From contig NZ_JBGGGT010000002.1 in assembly GCF_041276405.1 (NCBI RefSeq), forward strand, positions 4,086,501 through 4,150,500: 64,000 nt of DNA. Direction: 5' to 3'. A program made the translations under genes and the position numbers. This document shows positions 54,275-64,000 of the stretch, one piece after another. The DNA is from Microvirga sp. TS319. Lineage in GTDB: Bacteria > Pseudomonadota > Alphaproteobacteria > Rhizobiales > Beijerinckiaceae. Below the pieces are notes generated by a model. That model was not told where the DNA came from, did no database searches, and was given only the letters and a program-made list of their open reading frames with translations. The first letter of the stretch is position 1. Each line of letters starts with the position of its first letter.

Positions 54275-57200
54275 TTCGCACTCCGCCGGAGCGTGCTTCC
54301 GGTTCCACCCATGCCGGTTCGGGCTCGGACGCCGGAGCCCTTTTGAACGCATGCGTCAGCCATGTGGAGAACCGGTCGAGATAGAGATAGATCACCGGCG
54401 TCGTGAACAGCGTCAGAGCCTGGCTGACCACCAGGCCGCCGACCATGGCGTATCCGAGCGGCTGCCGGATCTCGGCGCCGGTGCCTGCGCCGATCATCAG
54501 CGGCAGGCCGCTCAGGATCGCCGCCATCGTGGTCATCATGATGGGGCGAAACCGTAAGATGCAGGCCCTGCGGATCGCCTCCCTGGGCGAGAGCCCTTCC
54601 GCCCGCTCGGCTTCGATGGCGAAGTCGACGAGCATGATGCCGTTCTTCTTGACGATTCCGATCAGCAGAATGACGCCGATCAGCGCGATCAGGTTGAAGT
54701 CGATGTGGAAGAGCATCAGCGTCGCCAGCGCGCCGAGGCCCGCTGAGGGCAAGGTGGACAGGATCGTCAGGGGATGGATGTAGCTCTCGTACAGGACACC
54801 CAGAATGACATAGATGACCACGAGCGCGGCCGCGATCAGATACGGCGTGGACTGGGTCGATTGCTGAAAAGCCTGGGCGTTCCCCTGGAAATTTCCGATC
54901 AGCGCGCCCGGCGTTCCCAGCTCCTGACGGGCCCGGTCGATCGCCGCCGTCGCCTGCCCCAGGGCAATTCCTGGCGCCAGGTTGAAACTGAGGGTGACGG
55001 CCGGAAACTGACCCTGGTGGCTGACCGAGAGAGGAGCGACCGGACGCGTGGTCCACCGCGCCAGAACGGAGAGCGGCACCTGCTGGCCCGTCAGCGGCGA
55101 GCGCAGATAGATCTGCTCCAGCGTCTCCGGTTTGCTCTGCAGCTCGGGCAGGACCTCCAGGATGACATGATAGGAGTTGAGCTGCGTGAAGTATTGCGTC
55201 ACCTGCCGCTGACCGAAGGCATCGTAGATCGTGTCGTCGATCAATTGCGGATCGAATCCGAAGCGGGATGCCTGATCCCTGTCGATTTCGAGGGTCAGCG
55301 TGCCTCCGTTCGTCTGCTGATCCGTCGCGACGTCCTGCAACTCCGGCAGCTGCTTGAACTTTTCGAGGAGCTTCGGAGCCCACTCGTCGAGTTCCGTGAG
55401 ATTGGCGTCCTGAATCGTGTACTGGTACTGGGTTCGCGTCGAGCGCCCGCCGACATTGATGTCCTGAGCCGCCTGCAGGAACAGGGCCCCGCCCTGGACC
55501 TTCGCAAGCTGCGGACGCAGGCGGCCGATGATCTCCGCGGCGGAAGACTTCCGCTCCGGACGGGGCTTGAGTGCGATGAAGACGCGGCCGTTGTTGAGAC
55601 TTTGCCCACCTCCCGAGCCGACGAACATGGCGACGGTCGCCACGTCGGGATCCTGGGCGATGATTCCGCCGAACGTCTGCTGGATCTGCGACATCTCACG
55701 GAACGACACGTTCTGGCTGGCCTCGGAAATGCCCGTGATGAGACCGGTGTCCTGCTGAGGGAAGAAGCCTTTCGGAATGATGACGTAGAGATAGACCGAG
55801 GCCGCCACCGTCGCGAAGAAGACGAGCACGGTCAGGATGGAATGCCTGAGGACCCAATCGAGCCCTCGCTCGTAGGCGCGCAAGATACCGTCGAATATCG
55901 CCTCCATCAGCATGTAGAGGCGGCCGTGGCGCGCGTGCTTCTCGTCCTTCAGGAAGCGCGAGGCCAGCATCGGCGCAAGCGTCAGGGACACGAGGGCGGA
56001 GATGGCGATGGTCATCGTCACCGTGACGGAGAATTCACGGAACAGGCGGCCGATCACGCCTCCCATGAGCAGGAGCGGGATGAAGACGGCCACGAGCGAC
56101 AGGCTGATCGAGATGATCGTGAAACCGATCTCCCCGGCACCCGTGAGCGCCGCCTGCATGGGCGTCATGCCGCCTTCCAGATGACGGACGATATTCTCCG
56201 TCATGACGATCGCGTCGTCGACCACGAAGCCAACCGCGATCGTGAGCGCCATCAGGGACAGATTGTCGAGGCTGTAGCCCAGGATATACATCGTCGCGGC
56301 CGTTCCAAGGAGAGCCAGCGGGACCGTCACGCTTGGAATGATGGTCGCCCAGAGGCTCCTGAGGAACAGGAAGATCACCGTCACCACGAGGGCGATCGTC
56401 AGCAAAAGCGTCATCTGCACGTCCGACACCGAGGCGCGGATCGTCTGCGTGCGATCGCTCAGGATATCGACCTTGATGCTCGGCGGCAGCGCGGCCTGAA
56501 GGCGTGGCAGCGCGGCTTTGACGCGGTCGACGGTGTCAATGACGTTGGCGCCCGGCTGCTTGAACACGACCAGGAGAACCGCGCGGCGTCCGTTCGACCA
56601 CGCGGCTTTCAGCGTATCCTCCGGGCCGTCCACGGCCTGTCCGATGTCACGGATCCGGATCGGCGCACCGTTGCGATACGCCACGATGACGTCGTTCCAC
56701 TGCGCCGCAGCGGTCAGCTGGTCGTTGGTGTAGATCGTAAAGGACCGCGTCTGGCCGTTGATGCTGCCCTTGGGGCTGTCGACGGTGGATACGGCGATCT
56801 TGCCCCGCACATCCTCGAGGGAGAGGCCCTTCGCGGCCAGGCGGGCGGGATCGATCTGTACGCGAACGGCCGGCTTCTGCTCGCCCCCGATATTGACCTG
56901 CGCAATCCCCGGCATCTGGCTGATCTGCTGGGCCAGCTTCGTATCCGCGTTGTCGTCGACCTCGGAGAGGGGCAGCGTGTCCGAACCGACGCCGATGATC
57001 AGAATGGGCGCATCGGCAGGATTGACCTTGCGATAGACGGGGGCGTTCGGCAGGTTCTTCGGAAGCTGGCCGCTCGCCGCATTGATCCCGGCCTGAATAT
57101 CCTGCGCGGCCGCGTCGATATTGCGATCGAGCTCGAACTGAACGGTGATCGCAGTCGTTCCGAGCGTGCTCGTCGAGGTAATCTGCGTGACGCCCGGAAT

Positions 57201-57472
57201 CTGCGAAAATTGCCGTTCAAGCGGCTGCGCGACCGAGGACGCCATGGTTTGCGGGCTGGCCCCCGGAAGGGCCGCGCTCACCTGAATGGTGGGGAAATCC
57301 ACCTGCGGCAAAGGCGCGACCGGCAGGAAGGGATAGGCGACGGCTCCCACGAAGAGAAGGCCCAGCATGAGGAGCGACGTCCCGATCGGCCTGCGGATGA
57401 AGGGACCGGATATGCCGCCGTGGCTGCGGGAGACGTCCGTTGTACCAGGGCCATGAGCCATGGGTAGCCTCG

Positions 57473-58690
57473 CTATTCGGTGGAGACGCTCTGAGTTTTC
57501 GCGTTCCCGGCGGGACCCGGCGCCTGCGGCGGCTGCCCCTCCGTCTTGCGGATCTTCGTTCCGGGCTGGAGCCGGTACTGACCTGACGTCACGACCTGAT
57601 CGCCCTCGGAAAGGCCGCTTTCGATGACCGCAAGGCCCTGCGTGATCGGGCCGACGTCGACCCGTCGAAACTCAGCCGTGTCATCGGGCCGTACCACATA
57701 GACGGCAAGTCCCTGCTGAGTCCGCTGAATGGCGTCGGCCGGTACGGTGAGCGCATCAAGGGTCTCGAGAAGGGTCCGCATGGTCACGGATTGTCCGGGC
57801 CAGAGGGCCCGGTCCTTGTTTTCGAAGGTAGCCTTCAGCTTGATCGTGCCGCTCTCCTGATCGATTTCGTTGTTGATCAGCGTCAGCGTGCCCTGCGCCA
57901 GCACGGACTTGCTCCCTTGAGCCAGGGCTTGCACCGTCACCGGCCCCGCCGCCTGAGCCTTCTGAAGCGCGGGCAGACTCTGCTCCGGCAAGGTGTAGAG
58001 AACCGAAATCGGCTGGATCTGCGCGACGGTCACGATGCCGCCGGAATCCGTCGATCGGACGATGTTTCCCTGGTCGACGAGACGCAGACCCGTGCGTCCG
58101 GCGATGGGGGACCGGATCGTGGTGTAGCCGAGCTCTGTCCTGGCGTTGTCGATCTGAGCCTGATCGCCTTGGATCTGGGCCGTGAACTGGTTGACGGCGG
58201 CCTGCTGCGTGTCGACCTGCTGCTTGGACGCGAAGCTGCGCGTCGCCAGTTCGTTGTACCGGGCCAGATCGAGCTTGGCATTGGCCAGTTGCGCTTCATC
58301 CTGCGCCTTCTTGGCGACCGCCTGGTCGAGCATGGCCTGAAAAGGCCGAGGATCGATCTGGACGAGCAGGTCGCCCTCTTTCACCATCTGCCCCTCCTCG
58401 AAGGCGATCTTCTGAATCTCCCCATCGACGCGCGAGCGGACCGTGACGGTGTTGTAGGCCTGCACCGAGCCGAGACCGATGGTGTAGATGGGCACTTTGG
58501 AGTGGGCCGCAGCGGCGACCTGGACGGGCGCGGGAGGCAGATCCTGCCGCGCCGTATTCTGGCGCGATTGAGTCCGGTTGACGGCGATCCAGATTCCGTA
58601 AGCACCGGCAAGCAGAACACAGACGATGAGGAGGCGGATCGCCCCGCCAAAAAACTTGGACCGGCGCTGTAAAGGCTTCGTCATGCGCAT
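57473..58690 (-). CDS. RND efflux periplasmic adaptor (MdtA-like)
   Basis: Membrane fusion protein of about 405 residues. An N-terminal membrane helix (LLIVCVLLAGAYGIWIAV) anchors it. The lipoyl and hairpin part is split as usual: GSVQAYNTVTVRSRVDGEIQKIAF and later TTIRSPIAGRTGLRLVDQGNIV; the barrel has GTIKLKATFENKDRALWPGQ. Several starts are possible within 12 bp; the ATG at 58688-58690 is taken. It is first in the efflux operon; no outer membrane channel gene is adjacent. Confidence 0.91.
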   Translation of the reverse strand: MRMTKPLQRRSKFFGGAIRLLIVCVLLAGAYGIWIAVNRTQSRQNTARQDLPPAPVQVAAAAHSKVPIYTIGLGSVQAYNTVTVRSRVDGEIQKIAFEEGQMVKEGDLLVQIDPRPFQAMLDQAVAKKAQDEAQLANAKLDLARYNELATRSFASKQQVDTQQAAVNQFTAQIQGDQAQIDNARTELGYTTIRSPIAGRTGLRLVDQGNIVRSTDSGGIVTVAQIQPISVLYTLPEQSLPALQKAQAAGPVTVQALAQGSKSVLAQGTLTLINNEIDQESGTIKLKATFENKDRALWPGQSVTMRTLLETLDALTVPADAIQRTQQGLAVYVVRPDDTAEFRRVDVGPITQGLAVIESGLSEGDQVVTSGQYRLQPGTKIRKTEGQPPQAPGPAGNAKTQSVSTE

Positions 58691-58907
58691 ATCCAATCAC
58701 GCTGCCCAGCCTCAAGCTCAGCGCCGAACGGCACCTCTGAGAGAGCATCCTCGAACGAGGGCATATAGATTGTGGGCTGGATGCTACCAGGGAAGGAGGA
58801 TCACACCTGCGTGACTCTCCCGCAGGCCGTCGGTCCGCGATGTCGCGCCCGGCGGTCTCCCGCTTCAGGACGCCGGAATCGGACCGGGAAGCGCCCGTCC
58901 GCGAGCA

Positions 58908-58959
58908 TGACCGCGCCAAGCCTGACCGCGCCAAGCCTGACCACGCCAAGCCTGACCGC
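58908..58959. repeat. 15 bp tandem array between the efflux operon and the hybrid kinase
   Basis: The unit tgaccgcgccaagcc is repeated at 58908-58922, 58923-58937 and 58938-58952 (one change) with a partial fourth copy to 58959. It lies just after the stop of the hybrid kinase gene and upstream of the efflux operon (intergenic 58691-58976). Confidence 0.9.
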
Positions 58960-58976
58960 ACATGGGCATGTGGCGA

Positions 58977-61900
58977 TTATTCCGCCGCATCCGAGCGCGC
59001 TCTGGACATGGCAACGGCCAGAGCCTGCGCCAGATCCTGCTCGGTATAAGGCTTGACCAGCCGCACCGCGCGCGCCGAACCCGGCTCGGCCGGCAAGGCT
59101 TCGTCTCCGGTGGCGAAGACCACGCCCAGACCCGGACGAGCGTCCAACGCTCGCTGAGCCAGCTGAGTCCCGGGCAGGTCGGGAAGCCCGACATCGGTGA
59201 CCAGGAGGTCGATGGATCGGGTTTCGAGCGCCCTCAGGGCCGATGCCGCATCCTGGGCCTGCAGCACCTCATGGCCGAGCTCGGTCAGGATCTCGGCCGT
59301 GCTGCTCCGGATCAGCTCATCGTCCTCGACCAGCAGAATGGTCCGGCCCATGACGTTCCCGGCCATGACGTTCCCGGCCATTCTCGCCTGAACTCCTGCC
59401 TGAGACGAGCGCGGCGATGCGGCGCGGTTGCGCTGCTGCTGGTTGGCCAGGACATGCCGGATCTTGCGGGCGAGATCCTCCCGCGAATACGGCTTCGGCA
59501 GGAGTTCCACGCCGGGATCGAGGCGGCCGCCGTGCACGATCGCGTTCTCGGTGTACCCTGAGGTGAACAGCACCGCGATGTGCGGCAGGCGCAGCCGTGC
59601 CTTGCGGGCCAGCTCCGGGCTGCGCAACGGTCCCGGCATGACCACGTCCGTGAACAGGAGATCGATGTCGAGCCCGCTCTCGATCACGTTCAGGGCGCTT
59701 GTCGCGTCGCGCGCCTTGAGCACGCGGTAGCCGAGATCCGACAGGAGCGCGACGGCGGTCTCGCGGACCTCGTCGTCGTCTTCCACCACGAGAATGGTCT
59801 CGGTTCCGCCCTGGACCGGCACGGTGCGAAGATCGGTGAGCACATCCTCCTGGCCATGCACCCTTGGCAGATAGATCTTCACGGTCGTGCCCTGGCCGAC
59901 CTCGCTGTAGAGCTTGATGTGCCCGCCGGACTGCTTGACGAAGCCGTAGACCATCGACAGGCCCAGGCCGGTGCCTTTTCCTTCCGGCTTGGTGCTGAAG
60001 AAGGGATCGAACACCCGGTCCAGGATTTCGGGCGCAATGCCGCTGCCGGTATCGGTCACCGCCAGCAGCACGTACTGGCCGGCCCCCACGTCGTGCTGCA
60101 GGGCATAGCGATCGTCGAGCAGGGCGTTGCCGGCCTCGATGGTCAGGCGTCCGCGGCCGCCCATGGCGTCCCGGGCATTGATCGCCAGGTTCAGGATGGC
60201 GTTCTCGATCTGCCCCGGATCGACCTGGGTGTTCCACAATCCCCCCGAGACCACCGTCTCGATGTCGATCTCCTCGCCCAGCGCCCGGCGCAGCATGTCG
60301 TCCATGCCCTTGATGAAGCGACCGACATTGACGACCTTGGGCTCCAGCGGCTGGCGCCGGCCGAAGGCCAGGAGTTGGGCGGCGAGCTTGGAGCCGCGCG
60401 ACACGCCGGCGAGCGCGTTCTGGACCCGCGCTTCGGCGCGGGCGTTGCCTGCGAGATCCTTGGTCAGGAGCTGCAGATTGCCGCTGATCACCTGGAGCAG
60501 GTTGTTGAAGTCGTGCGCCACGCCGCCGGTGAGCTGGCCCAGCGCCTCCATCTTCTGGGAGTTGCGCAGGTGCTCCTCGAGCTGCTTGCGTTCGGTGATA
60601 TCGCGGCCCGCTGCGTAGAACTGGTCGCCTTCCGGCACGCAGAACCAGCTGAACCAGCGGTAAGCGCCGTCCTGCCTGCGGAGGCGGATATCGAAGTCGC
60701 GAACGATCTGGCCCTCCGCAATGCGGCCGAGCTGCGTTTCGAAGGCGCCCCAATCGTCCGGGTGAACCAGAGCATCGAACCGCTTGCCGACGAGTTCTTC
60801 GGTCTCATAGCCGAGCGCCTCCGCCCATGCCGGATTCAGGCTGCGGTAGCAGCCGTCGAAGCCGCAGAGCACGAAGAGGTCCTGGCTCATGCGCCAGACA
60901 AGATCGCGTTCGTAGGTGCGCTCCTTGACCTGCTGCTCAAGGGTTTCGTTCAGCTGGCGCAGCGCCTGTTCGGCGCGCATCTGGTGCGTGACGTCATGTC
61001 CCTCGGCGAAGATCCCCGAGACGGATCCGTCGGCCTCGACGATCGGCTGGTACACCAGGTTCACGAATCGCTTTTCGAGGGGGCCTCCGGGCTCGCGCTG
61101 GATATGGACCGGCATGTTGCGGCCGACGAACGGCTCGCCTGTCCGATAGACTTCGTCGAGAAGCTCGAAAAATCCCTGGCCCTCGATTTCGGGCAGCGCC
61201 GCTCGAACCGGAAGACCCGTGAGATCGCGGCTTCCGACGAGCAGCTGATAGGCCTCGTTCATGAACTCGAAGACGAGCTCCGGTCCCTGCAGGACGCACA
61301 TGAATCCGGGGGCGCGCTGGAACAGCGCGCGCATGCGGTCGCGCTCGGCCGTCCGGAGCTCGACCTCGGATTCCAGCCGCGCATTGATGTCCTCGAGAGC
61401 CTTGGCGGCCTGCTGACGCATGCCCAGGGCCTCGGCCAGGGCCGCGGCCCGCCGATGCTCCGCCTCATAGGCCTCGGCGCTGGCGAGGCTCGACGAGACC
61501 TGCCCCGCCATGAGCTGCAGGAAGCCGAGATACTCGGAATCGAATGGCCGATGGGGATTGAGGCCGACGACCATGGCCCCGATCGGCGCCTCCTTGCCCT
61601 GTCCGATCAGCGGCACGACCACTGCCTGGGCCGGAGAACGGTTCCAGGGCCCCATGGGCAGATCCGCGAAACCGGACAGGTCGACCAAGGCTTCGGGCCG
61701 TTTGAGCGGCCAAAGGCTCGATGTGGCCGGATCGAGATAGCGGGGCGCAGTGGGGTGCCCGCCGAAGAAGCCGGTGGTGAAGGCGAGCTCGGCCGAGCCG
61801 TCGTCCTCGAAAAGATAGGTCAGGGTGAAGGGAAGATCCCACGAATTGGCCGCGAGGCCGGCCTGTGCGGCCTGCAGGACCGCCTTGCGGCTGTCGGCGG

Positions 61901-62435
61901 CCGCCAATCCGCTCGCGAGCACGCGCAGAGAACCGAGCCGGCGCTCGTTGATGACGCGGTCGGTATCTTCGGACACGGCGCAGAACACGCCGCCGACCCG
62001 CCCGTCCTCATCGAGCACGGGGCTGTAGGAGAAGGTGTGATAGGTCTCCTCCGGATAGCCATTGCGCTCCAGGATCAGCAGCAGGGCGCGATCGAATGTC
62101 GCCTCGCCGCGCTCATAGACCTCGCGCAGCCGAGGCGCGACATCGTCCCAGATCTCGGCCCAGAGCTCGCGGGTCGGCTTTGCCAGGGAATCCGGATGCT
62201 TGAGGCCGAGCGTCGGACGATACGCATCGTTATAGAGAAAGGCGATCTCCGGACCCCAGCCGAGCCACATTTCGAACCGCGACGTCAGCAGGATCCGCGT
62301 GGCGACCTTGAGTGCCTCCGGCCATTGCTCCGGCGGGCCCAGGGGCGTCCGGCTCCAATCCTTCGCCCGCATCAGCGTGGCCATCTCGCCATTGCCGACG
62401 AAGATTTCTGGTGTCCCGGACATAGGCTTCGACAA
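58977..62435 (-). CDS. Large hybrid PAS/GAF sensor histidine kinase with two receiver domains
   Basis: About 1152 residues, apparently soluble. Order: PAS-like N-terminal sensor (DWSRTPLGPPEQWPEALK), GAF-like region (~190-360), coiled coil, PAS domains (~400-630), HisKA with GGVAHDFNNLLQ (His ~640), HATPase (NLAINARDAMGGRGR, GTGLGLSMVYGF), receiver 1 (~878, ILVVEDDDEVRE) and receiver 2 (~1030, ILLVEDDELIRS). The linker between receivers contains a repeated MAGNV from a 15 bp duplication. The TTG at 62433-62435 has GGAGGGG six bases upstream; the ATG twelve bases on is the alternative. Input signal and partner are unknown. Confidence 0.9.
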   Translation of the reverse strand: MSKPMSGTPEIFVGNGEMATLMRAKDWSRTPLGPPEQWPEALKVATRILLTSRFEMWLGWGPEIAFLYNDAYRPTLGLKHPDSLAKPTRELWAEIWDDVAPRLREVYERGEATFDRALLLILERNGYPEETYHTFSYSPVLDEDGRVGGVFCAVSEDTDRVINERRLGSLRVLASGLAAADSRKAVLQAAQAGLAANSWDLPFTLTYLFEDDGSAELAFTTGFFGGHPTAPRYLDPATSSLWPLKRPEALVDLSGFADLPMGPWNRSPAQAVVVPLIGQGKEAPIGAMVVGLNPHRPFDSEYLGFLQLMAGQVSSSLASAEAYEAEHRRAAALAEALGMRQQAAKALEDINARLESEVELRTAERDRMRALFQRAPGFMCVLQGPELVFEFMNEAYQLLVGSRDLTGLPVRAALPEIEGQGFFELLDEVYRTGEPFVGRNMPVHIQREPGGPLEKRFVNLVYQPIVEADGSVSGIFAEGHDVTHQMRAEQALRQLNETLEQQVKERTYERDLVWRMSQDLFVLCGFDGCYRSLNPAWAEALGYETEELVGKRFDALVHPDDWGAFETQLGRIAEGQIVRDFDIRLRRQDGAYRWFSWFCVPEGDQFYAAGRDITERKQLEEHLRNSQKMEALGQLTGGVAHDFNNLLQVISGNLQLLTKDLAGNARAEARVQNALAGVSRGSKLAAQLLAFGRRQPLEPKVVNVGRFIKGMDDMLRRALGEEIDIETVVSGGLWNTQVDPGQIENAILNLAINARDAMGGRGRLTIEAGNALLDDRYALQHDVGAGQYVLLAVTDTGSGIAPEILDRVFDPFFSTKPEGKGTGLGLSMVYGFVKQSGGHIKLYSEVGQGTTVKIYLPRVHGQEDVLTDLRTVPVQGGTETILVVEDDDEVRETAVALLSDLGYRVLKARDATSALNVIESGLDIDLLFTDVVMPGPLRSPELARKARLRLPHIAVLFTSGYTENAIVHGGRLDPGVELLPKPYSREDLARKIRHVLANQQQRNRAASPRSSQAGVQARMAGNVMAGNVMGRTILLVEDDELIRSSTAEILTELGHEVLQAQDAASALRALETRSIDLLVTDVGLPDLPGTQLAQRALDARPGLGVVFATGDEALPAEPGSARAVRLVKPYTEQDLAQALAVAMSRARSDAAE
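59348..59377. repeat. 15 bp in-frame tandem duplication in the hybrid kinase
   Basis: The unit ccatgacgttcccgg is present twice (59348-59362, 59363-59377). In the kinase frame it gives MAGNVMAGNVMGR in the linker between the two receiver domains, so the repetition does not break the gene. Confidence 0.9.
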
Positions 62436-62651
62436 GGGCGACCCCTCCGCAATTCGCAAGACGCAGCGATATAAGAACCGAAAGCCTTCCGATCTAGGGT
62501 AAATATTCGCCATGCCCAGAGCGGGCCCGGTCACGGGAGCGTGGCGGGAACGGCGGGGCCCGACGGCCACCGCGGCCGGGACGATACGCGGCCATACAGA
62601 TTCCGTTCAGGAAGGCCACTGTAGGTAGCTGTCTCGGCCATGGAGGTGAGC

Positions 62652-62828
62652 ATGATGATCTGGGCGGCCGTTCCCATCCTGGTTCTCTCGGTCCTTGCCA
62701 GCGGACCCTTTCGCGACAGCCTCCCGGCCGTCGTCGAGAACATTGCCCAACTGACGGCGGTTCTCAGCCTCTTCGTTCTCGTCTGCCTGTTCGAGGACAG
62801 AGGGCACAACCGCGACAGCAGTCAATAA
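62652..62828 (+). CDS. Small membrane protein, unknown
   Basis: A 58-residue protein with two hydrophobic segments (MMIWAAVPILVLSVLASGPF and AVLSLFVLVCLF) and a polar tail, EDRGHNRDSSQ. GGAGGTG at 62642-62648, three bases before the ATG at 62652, is among the best ribosome sites in the window; an in-frame ATG 12 bp upstream is less likely. No family was recognised. Confidence 0.6.
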   Translation: MMIWAAVPILVLSVLASGPFRDSLPAVVENIAQLTAVLSLFVLVCLFEDRGHNRDSSQ

Positions 62829-63254
62829 GGCGGCCTTCGGCCCGCCGATCGGAGACATTCCGGTCCGGACCCGATCAGACATCTCGAGACGCCCGGCCGT
62901 CGGGCGAACCCGCCTGGGATGAGCAAGACCGGAGGCCCGATATGTCGAGCCTCCTGGAGCTCCCGAAGGACGGTCTGAACCGCGCCGAGCCCTCCGTTCC
63001 TATGGCTGAGGTACTCCCCTCACGACATCCTCTGCCGCTTCATCACCTTGAAGATTCCAAAAGCAAAAGAGCCCGACGCATGCTTCGCTCGTGTATCACA
63101 CGGGCGCCATCGCAACGGACCTCGATCACGGATATCAAACATTTAGTCCTCGATCAGGTAAGTGCCTGATTTACCTATAGCATTAATCCGTCCCTCAACG
63201 ATCAGGCTCGGATATGCGCGTGACCCGGACGCCAAGAACGATTATCGTGCCGCC
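62829..63254. other. Stretch without a convincing gene
   Basis: About 425 bp between the small membrane protein and the acetyltransferase. A 75-codon frame at 62942-63169 has no family character. The sequence becomes AT-richer from 63040 on, which may be promoter DNA for the acetyltransferase. Confidence 0.5.
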
Positions 63255-63737
63255 ATGCTCATTCGCACCGCCCGCCCCGAAGACGCTCCCGCCGTCTGGT
63301 CAATCATCGAGCCGGTCATTCGCGCTGGCGAGACCTATACGCTTGACCGCGACATGACCGAGACGGACGCGCTGGCTTACTGGCTTGGCCCGGACAAGGA
63401 GACGTTCATAGCCGAGGAAGACGGGACGATCCTCGGCACCTACTACATGCGCCCGAACCAGGCAGGTGGTGGCAGTCACGTCTGCAACTGTGGCTTCATG
63501 ACGAGTGCGGATGCGACTGGGCGTGGGGTGGCGAGGCGGATGTGCGAGCACGCGTTGGCGCACGCCCGCTCGCGCGGTTACCAGGGTATGCAGTTCAACT
63601 TCGTGGTGAGCACGAACGAGCGGGCGGTACGCCTCTGGCAAAAGCTCGGCTTTGAGATCGTCGGTCGGCTCCCTCTGGCCTTTCACCATCCGGTCCACGG
63701 CTACGTCGATGCGTTGGTGATGTTCCAGGCGCTTTGA
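63255..63737 (+). CDS. GNAT-family N-acetyltransferase
   Basis: Acetyl-CoA-dependent acyltransferase fold, 160 residues. The start MLIRTARPEDAPAVWSIIEPVI and the acetyl-CoA loop TGRGVARRMCEHALAHARSRGY are typical, as is the C-terminal NERAVRLWQKLGFEIVGRLPLAFHH. The acceptor substrate is not predictable. The ATG at 63255 matches the family start, though the frame is open further upstream. Confidence 0.88.
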   Translation: MLIRTARPEDAPAVWSIIEPVIRAGETYTLDRDMTETDALAYWLGPDKETFIAEEDGTILGTYYMRPNQAGGGSHVCNCGFMTSADATGRGVARRMCEHALAHARSRGYQGMQFNFVVSTNERAVRLWQKLGFEIVGRLPLAFHHPVHGYVDALVMFQAL

Positions 63738-63920
63738 GAACCGCTCCGCGCACGCATACAGCCCCGTCTCGCGCAACCATCCTTCGCTGAACCCCAGGGA
63801 GGGGCTCGAACCGCTTAAAGCACCGGTCTCAAGGTCACGGTAACGAGCCGGCAGGCGGCTTCGGCAGGGTGTGGAGCTGATGTTCTACTGCTATCATAGC
63901 AATCCCATCGGAGACATGTT

Positions 63921-64000
63921 GTGCTTTCAGGCATCGCCTTAGACCTTCTCGCGATCTCGGTTGGGACTCTTGGAATGTTGTGCCTGCTGGTTACTCTGTT
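63921..64000 (+). CDS. Possible membrane protein, cut by the window edge
   Basis: A frame from a GTG at 63921, with GGAG seven bases upstream, runs open to the end of the window. Its product, LSGIALDLLAISVGTLGMLC and onward, is continuously hydrophobic, as a first membrane helix would be. Only 26 codons are visible, so this is tentative. Confidence 0.35.
   Translation, partial: MLSGIALDLLAISVGTLGMLCLLVTL

Noticed and set aside
54774..57467. Open frame of almost 900 codons on the + strand opposite the RND permease
   Set aside because: It is very rich in Arg, Asp, Gly and His, has no family character, and is a mirror frame of the strongly supported permease gene. The same holds for long frames opposite rpoN, the dehydratase, the hybrid kinase and the heme receptor.
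58908..58959. CRISPR array
   Set aside because: The tandem units follow each other directly with no spacers and are only 15 bp; no cas genes are present.
63790..63830. Possible tRNA on the - strand, from a ggttcgagcccc element
   Set aside because: The bases around the loop do not pair as a T arm, and no acceptor stem, anticodon arm or D arm could be drawn.

Overview
This is a 64 kb stretch of GC-rich, gene-dense chromosome. It comes from an alphaproteobacterium of the order Hyphomicrobiales, most like Methylobacteriaceae (Microvirga or Methylobacterium type). The assignment rests on an ActS/ActR redox pair, an lptC-lptA-lptB-rpoN-hpf-ptsN run, a hemP-hmuTUV locus, HWE-type kinases, an EcfG-like sigma factor, MmcB, and rhizobial-type palindromic repeats. 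It is an inference; no rRNA or other taxonomic marker is present.

Layout. 0-6.5 kb: YgjP-like metallopeptidase, intracellular PHB depolymerase, actSR, mmcB, a b561-type cytochrome and a TPR protein. 6.6-10.1 kb: an 839-residue protein with an ABC-exporter fold whose ATPase motifs are all lost, then an MBL hydrolase. 10.2-15.2 kb: surface polysaccharide block (UDP-glucuronate 4-epimerase, WbpL-like sugar-phosphate transferase, WbpV-like reductase/epimerase, and a convergent WbpM/CapD-like dehydratase), which together could start an O-antigen on N-acetylquinovosamine. 15.2-22.6 kb: a FecCD/FecE importer lacking a binding protein, an aminotransferase, a lone PotF-like binding protein, a SIMPL protein and a chemoreceptor. 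22.6-28.4 kb: ptsN, hpf, rpoN, lptBAC and rnd. 28.6-33.6 kb: stress-signalling block (two single-domain response regulators, an EcfG-like sigma factor, Hsp20, an HWE kinase broken by one in-frame stop, and a relic of a Crp/Fnr regulator).

33.7-42.3 kb: complete heme acquisition locus. hugZ, hutX and an IsdG/HmuQ-like monooxygenase follow a TonB receptor on one strand. hemP-hmuTUV runs the other way and is followed by a coupled beta-helix protein and aldo/keto reductase. 42.4-49.3 kb: small secreted proteins, a CPA1 Na+/H+ antiporter, and a Tat-exported GMC dehydrogenase with its small subunit and a di-heme cytochrome c. 49.4-54.3 kb: two coupled GH1-like hydrolases and a divergent GH2 enzyme. 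54.2-62.4 kb: MdtA/MdtB-like RND efflux pair and a large hybrid histidine kinase. 62.5-64 kb: a small membrane protein, a GNAT acetyltransferase and the start of another possible membrane protein.

Two sequence-level patterns run across the window. At least five copies of a palindromic intergenic repeat family are present. At least seven exact or near-exact tandem duplications of 12-19 bp occur in unrelated places, some in coding sequence and one directly against a start codon. The strongest candidates for something undescribed are the catalytically dead ABC-fold protein at 6620-9139, and the micro-duplications as a mutational signature.
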